Source: Blumeriella jaapii (taxonomy: Eukaryota > Ascomycota > Leotiomycetes > Helotiales > Drepanopezizaceae). Taken from it: a stretch of 64,000 bases of DNA. The notes beneath the pieces are model-generated. The model did not search any database, was not told the origin of the DNA, and worked only from the letters and a program-made list of their open reading frames with translations. Shown piece by piece: positions 56,157 through 64,000 of the stretch (positions within the stretch are counted from its first letter, which is position 1; each line of letters begins with the position of its first letter). The position numbers and the translations under genes are program-made. The DNA is taken from positions 1,736,001 through 1,800,000 of the forward strand of contig VWND01000005.1 in assembly GCA_009599575.1 (NCBI GenBank). Reading direction: 5' to 3'.

Positions 56157-57070
56157 AGTCTGGTCCCGTCCTGACACCGTAACCTCCCGTCTCTTCGCTC
56201 ACTCTTTTGCCGTTTACCGCGGATCTGGATCGACCATAGTACAGTAACTTGCTCGTAACATCTCCCCAAGCATAGACTTGGGCCTCCCATATCTCAGCCC
56301 TCGCTACCCTCTCCTGCAACGTAGTGCTACCGTTGGAAGGAAAGACCCAGTTGGTCAACGCATGCCGATTGCTCTCGGTGTTGAAGCTGATTCCACTGCA
56401 AGTGACAAAGATCCTCTCAGCGCGAAAGAATGCCCGTTCTGCGTCAATGAGTATTCGGATCGCCATAAGAGGACCAAGACTTACGGGTTTTTAGAGCCCG
56501 ACAATTGGTAGTAATCTCGATGTACAATTTTTTCAGCAGAGGAAATTTGAACACGAGACTCCGAGGCAGAAACGCGAGCACAATGTCGGATGCGAGATGG
56601 ATCTTCCTGATGAGTGATCTTTGAAGAGCGGTTCGGCGACCGAGCCACGCCCGGCAAGATTGCCAGTCGAGTATCGACCAAGTATTTGTGCTCCAAAGGA
56701 CTCGGATGGCCTCTTGATAGGTGTGTCGACAAACCGACAAGATGTCAACCTGAACCCTGTTGAACTCATGTCGGCGACGAAGGATGCTGTTGCAAGCTGC
56801 GTGTCGATTGCGGCCGTGTGTCATATCTTCGGGCCCTGTTGGATCGCAATTCGCATTTCGTGCCAATTCGTATGCGTCCCGTTCTGTGGTTGGCGATTCG
56901 CAGACGGTATGAAAGAAGCCTCGATGGGAAATTCGAACACCAGCGCGAGCTCGTTCTTCCATGATGTGTACTACTTGAAAGCCAAGGACGTAAGCCCAGA
57001 TCATATGCCGGAGTTCCGCGGGGAGTAAAAGTAGCCATCCAGAAGATCTGTTCTGCTCGATGCTCGGCGG
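56155..57070 (-). CDS. DUF7730/2EXR-like protein, N-terminus uncertain
   Basis: Two exons can be followed: (57070)57004..56485 and 56438..56155, with a 46-nt intron (GTAAGT...GACGCAG) and correct phase. Sequence LLLLPAELRHMIWAYVLGFQVVHI opens the conserved domain. VDILSVCRHTYQEAIRVLWSTNTWSI and FKFPLLKKLYIEI are its later blocks, as in the DUF7730 group of fungal proteins; exon 2 ends with TNWVFPSNGSTTLQ and a charged tail. The open frame runs up to 57070, where TAG precedes it, with no ATG before 57004, so a first exon is missing or the gene has lost its start. The stop codon TAA (56155-56157) is formed at the edge of the adjacent MITE. Function unknown. It may be a decaying gene. Confidence 0.62.
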
Positions 57071-58539
57071 CTATCAGTGACATTTTTGAACCGTCTGGCA
57101 CTATGTGGCTCACAGTTCTGTTGTTTCGTCACCTTTGGGGGCTGCAGATGCCTGTCTGAAGATTCTTTCTCGTGGATATTCCATTTTGGCGAGATCAATG
57201 TCAACCCTGTCTGGCATTTTAAGATCACTGTCTTAATGAAACGAGAAGCATGTCAATACGATAGGCCGATGTGAGAGGAGTGGGTGTCTTTTAATAGAGT
57301 GTCGGTACTGGTCCTCACAAGAAAAGAGCACCGCAAGCCTCAGTTCTCCAGAATACCGAAGCGCCGTAGAGTATGCAGGTGAAGCTCCTACCCAGAGTCT
57401 GCGCATGGAAAAGAAGGGTTTGCGGATCCTAAGAAAGAGTTTTTTGCTTCTTGAAAATGCTTGGGTTACGCACAGAGCAAATGATTGTAGCACAAACAAC
57501 GCAATGGTATATAGATAGAGAAAAGCATCAGATTACCTGTAGTAGAATGGTCATCTGCTAGTCCAAAATAAAAGGGTAACCCAGTTAGTCTTGCGCAGAA
57601 GGCTGGGCTTTTCATGCTACACTAGAAACAATGAGTCCTAGAGAAGATTTAGACCATTCCGAGTCAAGTCTCATCGACTTGTGGCCTGAATAAAGCTGCT
57701 TCAATCCATCTTTTCTGGGTACCACGAAATATGTCTGGTGAACTGTACCATCACGACAATTCGACATGGCTCACCTCACATCTCGTCTCTAAGCGAGGGA
57801 CTTTCTTCGAACAACATACATATCGCACTGTACGTTGATAACTTTGCGCTCCGTCAGGTTGGGATCTTCTGGCACAAAACCATTGAATAGCTCCTTTTCT
57901 TCACAATGCATCTATGCATCCATCACCCATGTAGCAACACTCGCCGAGACAATGCTATCCCACAACCTTTCGCGCCCCGGATGCTTCAGCAGCAGTCGGA
58001 TTGCTTCTCTTCTCAGAGCTCGAGCCCCAGACACAAGCCCCTTATCAAAGGAAAAATTGCCTTTCGGATTTTGCGCAGGGAATAATCTCCATTATTTCTT
58101 TCGATAAATCACCAATCAGCCGGTAACTATCGAGAAGCGGATACTTCCGACTGGTTCCTCTTGGTACACTCGGCAGAATCACTACAAACGCACTGGATCA
58201 TAAGGATCGAGGCTTCGACAGATTCCTTGCTGCCAGGATGGCCTCGTGTCTCGTGATACAGGAGTAAAAACGACTGAAACGGCTGAGATTCTGCCTTATG
58301 ATGCATCTATACCTCTGCTCTAACGAGCTGCAGATACGCTTTCTGTTCGCATGAGAGTTGATCGAAATCTTGACGGTCGAGTTTTGAGTGGGCGTCTAAC
58401 CATCTCACAACTCGTTTGACGCAACAGCCAGAAAACATCCTGGCCTCCTTGCCTGAGGAGAATGTGTGGTAAGACAGTCCTGGCAATAGCGTAATCCCTG
58501 CTTTGGGCGAAAAGGAGAAACGCGATGTGCTGGATGCCT
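57071..58539. other. Gene-poor interval with possible remnant of regulator C-terminus
   Basis: No intact gene. The minus strand between about 57850 and 58540 contains broken frames with LDAHSKLDRQDFDQLSCEQKAY and YHETRGHPGSKESVEASIL, which could be the decayed C-terminal half of the regulator pseudogene at 58540-59320. Confidence 0.35.
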
Positions 58540-59320
58540 GCTTTTGTTGAACATAGTCATGGAGGATTTCACTCGATCAAAAGCCGTTAGGAGATATCGA
58601 TCCTCAATTAAGCGATGGCGTACGATGTGCCCGAAATACTCTGACGGCTTACCTTACTCCACTGACGCTTGCTTCTTGTTCAACATCTCGACACCTGCCT
58701 GCGCGGAGGCAAGTGCATTATCAAGATTACCAAGGAGGTTTTTGAAACTCGACGTCAACAGACAAGAAAAGAGTGTTTGCCTCAAGCGAGATTCCATATC
58801 TTTTTCTGTGACTTCCCGCATCAACTTCAAAGATTTGCCGTGGTGTTGAAGCGCAGCAACTTGATGATACGATTCGGCAAATGCGCACTCGAAAGGTATC
58901 TGGCTTGCAGGAGCTCGTCTGAAGCAGCAATCAAGGCGATGGCGGCATGTTGAGCAGATTCCTTTTCGCGGCAAGTCTGAAGAACTGTTCGATCTCAGAT
59001 GTTCGTGTCAAAGCATACTGTGAGTTTCACCGCAGTGTGGTTTTGGAAGATCGTCAAGTACACGTAGTCATACTAAAGCTGATTTTTTGGATCCGAGCAA
59101 CGCTGTGCTTTGGACCGCGGTTCAGTACCTGGGAGAGTCTGAGTAGCATCAGCCGAGGAGAAATCAGTTGTTTCTGTTATCACCTGCTGTAGCTCTGCGC
59201 CAGGCGATTTGCGACGAAGCAGCAGCGAGATCCAAAGCAGTCCTCCTATAATGATGGGGTCAGGATCTTCGTCTGATAATCTTTTGACTTTGGGCGCTCG
59301 ACCAGTCGCATGCAATCGTC
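58540..59320 (-). pseudogene. Zn2Cys6-type regulator remnant (fungal TF domain, PF11951-like)
   Basis: One minus-strand frame reads HATGRAPKVKRLSDEDPDP, then a stop (TAG), then YDYVYLTIFQNHTAVKL, a second stop (TGA), and DRTVLQTCREKESAQHAAIAL. A one-base shift then leads to AESYHQVAALQHHGKSLKLM, LRQTLFSCLLTSSFKNLLGN and LASAQAGVEML. Farther on, AFDRVKSSMTMF is the family's LxRLDxQAxxF segment. This order (F-x-NxTA..LSxxFD, ACxxExAxxHA, HxGKAxxLMR, CxxFExLxGN, QxxxGxxLL) is that of the second fungal-specific TF domain that accompanies zinc clusters. No intact zinc cluster remains. Two stops and a frameshift make it a pseudogene. Confidence 0.68.
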
Positions 59321-62300
59321 ATGTAGGATACCGAAATTCTCTCAACGAAGATATATAGGCCAGCGCTTATCGCACTGCACCCGCCGCCTCCTGGTCTGGT
59401 CAGTGGTATTTCGCTTTAACATCCAACCATCAGGTACTTGAATGCCTATAGCAACTTAGCATCAGACTAAACGGAAGGAGCAAATATATGCTTTCGCGTA
59501 TATAATACATCCGGTCGTGTTCTTTGGCCTCGATGCCCTTCTCTTCGGGCCCACTACAGTCTTCGCTTGCTCATCCATGGTCTTGTAGAGAGACATCCGC
59601 GAGTAGGCCTGCTCGCGAGCCCATTTCTGAGATATATAGCACAGTGGAGAAAAAGAAAGAGGCGTTGTTGAAGTCACGATTTATGCCCAACCCGGCCGAT
59701 CAAGTTCAAGGCCTCAGATTCACAAATCCAAAGGCTTAAAGCCGGATGCTTTTGCCAAGATATGTAGATGCTGTCTTCCATGAGCGAGCCAAAGGCAAAA
59801 AGGCTAGTCGAATACTTCCTTGGGCAGTGACAAAAAGCTTTGGGAAAAGAATTTTACAACATAGTAGATAGAAAGATCAAAGTCGAAATGCTTGCTGTAT
59901 CGTAGCTGAAATTGGTTGCAGGAAAAGATGAGATTCATTTGCTGCTGAAGGTTTAAGCATTCTGTAGGAGTATCCTAGTGCATGTCACGTGTGATCATGT
60001 GATGATTAGATCACGTGATATTGGTCACGCGTTAGCCAGCGATTGAAAACTGTTCTTTACTGTATTATCAACCCGTGATACCAACACATTCCTTATTCCA
60101 AAAAATCATGCTGTAGAATCGAATAAACCACGAAGACAAGCTATCAATACTATAGCGTTTTCTGCAATGGAAAATTTTTACGTAGTCGTCCTCGAGCAAG
60201 CGAGTAAGCAAATCACTTCCGTACACCGCCGACTTAGACTGGTGCTGAAGATGCTGAATGAAAACTCCATCCAATTTTTCATCCACCTTCTCAAGCTCGA
60301 CTGCGGGGAGGGCAGGTAGGTAACGCAATCGGGAAAAGCAATTGTAATAGCAGTAGCAACAAGACTTACAACGGTTCAAACTTCCTACGAGGAATCACGG
60401 AAGAAAAAAAACCTGTGAATATCGATTAGCAAGATTTACATATGGAACCCATCTAGCTTGGAAGAATCAAGCCTGATATTTGTAACGTCAACCAGTACTT
60501 TTTTACATCTATTATGATTATAATACACAATCCAAGTCCAACCTTTACAAAGCTCTTTGATCTCTTGCCAATCAGATTAAGTAACAAAAAAAAAAGCAAA
60601 GGATTATTTATCTTTCACATTAATCTTCCACAGACGACCCATTCACTTCCCTGTTCTTTCCCGATTCACCGCACCCTTCCTCCTCTCCAATCGTCTAAAA
60701 ACCGAAACCAGTCCCAAAGCGTATCCCGCGCGCAAGCGAGCACGCAAGTATATAACCATCGACTCTTCCACTCAGTTTTTTCTTCCGCAGAACTCATCAC
60801 ACGAGAAGTTTTGGAAGCAAATTGGTACCGGCATCACTGATTGTTTGTTCTCTTCGTTCAGGAAAACGCTTGAAGGGTTGAGTGAAAAGCTAGTATTTGA
60901 TGCAGATAGTTGTTTCGCTCGAAAGCCTAGACGCCGAAAACGGAATAGCTGAAAAGCTGAAGAGCCATCAGCGTGGATGAAATGGGTGGTTATTACTGAA
61001 ATGGGAATGAGAACCAAATTGAAAGCAGAAGTAGGATTAACAACAATTAAAAAATTCTGTTAATAACAGATATGAGAAAAAAAAATGGTACTCTAAAAGA
61101 AGAGAAACCAATGCGTTAATGCCAACTAGTAGTTAGAATGCCCAGCTACTCAAACGAATGCGTGCCAAAGTCAAGCATTACAAAATCTGGTTTCTGATAT
61201 CGAGAATCACAAGTACTGTACTATCATCTTCGCTATCACCGTCGTTTACATTCTAACGCCCGATGTTCCAGGTGTTACACCCTATCAGAACAATTCATAA
61301 TATACAGAAAGAAAAAAGCTTGTATCTGTGGAGGAGAGATCATGATCAAAATGCAGAGAGTAAAAGATGTTTTATTGTAAACAATCAGTTGAAATTTGTT
61401 TTTATAACTATAGGAGCAACGAGCATATTATATTCTTGATAGAAGCAGTGATCGCATATTGAACAGTTGAATTAAAAGCATTGAACAGATAATCCGAGGT
61501 TATAGACTTGAGTTTAAGATAATGCTTAAAACAACTCATTATTATTCAATTAAAAGAATAATGTTATTGAATCTGAAGTGATTAAAAAATAGTTGCATTT
61601 TAGTTGCATAATCAACTTGAACACCACAAGATCAGTTTAATCACGATGTTGAGAGCATCACGTACGATAATTGTCATAGAGCGGAAAGAGGCTGGTGATA
61701 TACTGTATAACCCCCCCCCCCCACCCAATTCGCCTAAAGTAAAGCTCATTCATTCATCCACCTACTCTTTCCCTATTCACTTTTCCTCCACCACCTACTC
61801 CGCCGCCTCCAAGCACAAAGAGTTATCCGGCGCCCGTAAGCGAGCAAGTATACACACACACACACACACACACCAAGACACGCACAGATACACATACACA
61901 GAAACCCCAACCAAGCCAAGAATCTTCTCGTCAAGGCGACTCTTCCACTTTTTCTCCTTTTGTTTACTTCCAGGCCCGGCCCGACGCTAGCTCGCTCGCT
62001 CGCTCGCTAAATCCAAGCAGACGACAGGAAATTCCCGTGAGCCTGGGCTACCACCACGCATCGCCCGGGAGGGAAGATGCATTTAACGATATGGTCGTCG
62101 TTCTCGTCCCTCTGAAGGCTTTGGGTAAGCTGGATGGATGGATGGATGGATGGATGAATGTATGGATGGGGCCCTTGGAGCAAGGTAAGATGGGGCAAGA
62201 CGGCAGTCCGGACTCCGTAGGTAAGCAGGAGAGGAGAAGAGAGGATGGGATGGGATAGAATGGGAGCGCTCGACGAGCCTGTCGTCCCCTGCGGCCCTGG

Positions 62301-62427
62301 CGTCCACCCGCATCCACGCACACCCATCCATCCGCCGCCCTTCCCAGGCCTCAGCTTACTGAGAAACATGGCTCCCTCTCGCGTTCACGTCCGCAACGCA
62401 CACAGGTCTCCAAGGCGGGCGGGCTGC
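59321..62427. other. Gene-poor region with a duplicated leader segment
   Basis: About 3 kb without a supported gene. 59985-60035 has several TCACGTGA/TGATCA palindromic words. 60410-60620 and 61020-61600 are AT-rich. 60604-60790 and 61730-61970 look like two diverged copies of the same pyrimidine-rich leader. Simple repeats occur at 61848-61875 (AC), 61988-62008 (GCTC) and 62128-62155 (GGAT). An 11-C run lies at about 61712. Confidence 0.5.
60604..61970. repeat. Diverged direct repeat of a CT-rich leader
   Basis: 60640-60790 (CATTCACTTCCC...CACCCTTCCTCCTCTCC...CGCGCAAGCGAGCACGCAAGTATA...CGACTCTTCCACT) parallels 61750-61960 (CTACTCTTTCCC...TTCCTCCACCACCTACTCC...GCGCCCGTAAGCGAGCAAGTATA...CGACTCTTCCACT). 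Gaps differ because the second copy has gained an AC microsatellite. No gene follows the first copy. Confidence 0.6.
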
Positions 62428-63504
62428 CTACCAATCGACGGCCCACCCGTTCTCCTCCAGGAACTCCTCGCACGCCGCCCGCAGCGCGCGGTTCGGCCGC
62501 AGGTCCTCCGGCCGCAGCGGCTCGCGCGTCAGCGGGTCCGTCGGCGAGCGCCGCAGGTGCTCCGTGATGCTGGCGCGGTCATAGGACTGCCCTGTCTTGG
62601 TCTGTGTTGGGACGAGGTGGCTTGTTAGCGAGAAGGATGGGTGGAGGTGGTGAGGAAAGGAAGGGAGGAGGAATGAACAGAAAGGCAAGGAAGGGTAGGG
62701 CAACGTACCACGACGGGATCGACCATGACCGCGAACGTGATGTTGTCCACGCACCAATCCGGCACTTTCCTCCTCCTCGCGCCCGCGTCCCCAGCCTTCT
62801 CCCACAGCCTCCGCGTGTCCTCTTTCTTCGCCTCCCACTTCCGCTCGACGTCCGCTCGCCGTTCCCCGGCCGCTGTCTCCCCCTCCCCCTCGCCGTGTCC
62901 CTCCCCCTCCATCTCCGCCTCCTTCAGCCGATCCAGACCGGCCAAAACATCCCCCAACAGACCCCCCCGCGCCCTCTCCCTCTCCTCCTCCCTCCGCGTC
63001 CACACCAGCCCCTTGCACCTCAGCACCAGCTCGGTGATTAGGCTCAGGCTGCTCCCACCCTTGCCCCCGGCCCGGGCCTCCTCGACGCAATACTCGTGCG
63101 CCAGCCTCGCGCTCGCCAGCGCCTCCTCCGCCCGCCCGAGAGACACCTGCGCCTGGGCCAGCTGGAAATGCGCCTTCATCGAGCGGGGCGCGAGCGCGAT
63201 GCAGCGCTGCGCGCACGCCATCACGGCCTCGTGGCGCTGCAGTTTGAGGAGCGCCATGCAGCGGTTGGTGTAGAGGAGGGGGTTGGAGGGGTCGTGGGTG
63301 ATGCTAGAGAGGCTTGTTAGGGGGTGGGTTTGAGGGGAGAGGGGGGGAGGAGGGGAGGAGGGAGGAAGGGAGAGGTTGGAGGGGAACAACGTACGCCTTC
63401 TCGTAGAGGGCTTCGGCGCCGGTGTAGTCGCCAGCCTGGAAGCATCGGTTGCCTTGCTCCTTGTACTCGAGCGCTTTCGCCGGGTTGGCGGGCGGCGTCA
63501 CCAT
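62428..63504 (-). CDS. CHIP-type E3 ubiquitin ligase (TPR + U-box)
   Basis: Three exons: 63504..63395, 63303..62709 and 62601..62428, with introns of 91 and 107 nt, in phase, 292 residues. Residues about 8-110 form three tetratricopeptide repeats (AKALEYKEQGNRCFQAGDYTGAEALYEKA; PSNPLLYTNRCMALLKLQRHEAV; SMKAHFQLAQAQVSLGRAEEAL). These dock the EEVD tail of Hsp70/Hsp90. A charged, partly coiled middle region (about 130-210) follows. The C-terminal U-box starts at VPDWCVDNITFAVMVDPVV and continues TKTGQSYDRASITEHL, DPLTREPL, LRPNRALRAACEEF. This is the domain order and length of STUB1/CHIP, which ubiquitinates chaperone-bound misfolded proteins. It is likely cytosolic. The start at 63504 is directly before the first TPR, as in homologues. 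Confidence 0.94.
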
Positions 63505-64000
63505 CTTGCTTCCCTCGCTCGAATGCGCGGTGTCGATTGGAGTGTGAAGCCGGAGGGAAGAAGGGACGTGGTCTGTCCGGCTCGCTCTTCTCTTGGTGCA
63601 ACGCCGTCTGTGTATTTAGGTTCGGGTTGGCGTTCCGAAGGAGGAAGTTGAGGGATCTTGGGGAGATTCAAAGTCTTCTCGACGAGCAGAGCAGGGCATC
63701 GGCGAAGATGATGCGACAGGCTTTGGTATGATGCCGGTGTGTTGTGTGGAAGAGGTCATCTCCAAGTCGCTATCGGCCAAGTAGTGGGGTTCAGCCTCGT
63801 ACAAAGGATGTGGATGTGGATGTGAGATGCGCGTAAGATGCGTTTACTCAGACAAACACTGATGGTTTGCCCATGATATCAAACGGGGGAGATACTTTGC
63901 CTGAGCAAACCAGCAACTAGAGATGTGCCGACGCATGTGTTGGTAGTCAACAATGCGTGATGCGGCGGCTCAAAAGAATTGTGGCATTGATCACAACACG
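63505..64000. other. Upstream region of the U-box gene to window end
   Basis: Promoter and 5' flank of the minus-strand CHIP-type gene. Short frames on both strands carry no recognised domain. Nothing else is supported up to the right edge. Confidence 0.45.

Overview
The window is nuclear DNA of a filamentous ascomycete (Pezizomycotina). Evidence: short GT-AG introns of about 47 to 155 nt, fungal-only families (2EXR and DUF7730-type proteins, Zn(II)2Cys6 regulators, a GPI-anchored cell-surface protein, GH92 mannosidase), and transposons decayed almost only by C-to-T/G-to-A transitions, the signature of repeat-induced point mutation (RIP). I cannot assign class or genus. I saw no rRNA, tRNA or CRISPR array.

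Layout. 1-266: 5' end of a conserved membrane protein gene running off the left edge. 740-16,000: transposon block. It holds a RIP-degraded LINE (minus strand), a complete but dead Ty3/gypsy chromovirus with 294-bp LTRs and a 5-bp target duplication (7191-13656), and a second LINE fragment split by a 1156-bp TA-flanked inverted-repeat element (14642-15797). 16,450-18,820 is AT-rich with no gene seen. 18.8-24 kb: a Nudix hydrolase and two 2EXR proteins. 25-28.8 kb: a many-exon GPI-anchored Thr-rich surface protein. 30.9-33.6 kb: a kelch-repeat membrane protein. 33.6-35 kb: repeats built on TACAGTAC and TTAC. 35.3-38 kb: GH92 alpha-mannosidase. 39.9-50.6 kb (GC-rich): threonine-aldolase-fold enzyme, haloacid dehalogenase, FAD oxidoreductase and Zn2Cys6 regulator, with large tandem repeats at 41.2-43.2 kb. 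51.4-53.8 kb: secreted S41-type peptidase. 54-60 kb: gene-poor, with a DUF7730-like gene ending at a 161-bp MITE and a dead regulator. 62.4-63.5 kb: CHIP-type TPR/U-box ubiquitin ligase.

The secreted and surface proteins (25-38 kb and 51-54 kb) suggest a stretch rich in wall and extracellular functions. The four genes at 39.9-50.6 kb could be a small catabolic or secondary-metabolism neighbourhood, but no backbone synthase is present, so that is only inference. Two of them carry apparent single-base deletions that are either sequence errors or real inactivation. Exon models were assembled by hand from splice signals, reading phase and family resemblance; no alignment was run.
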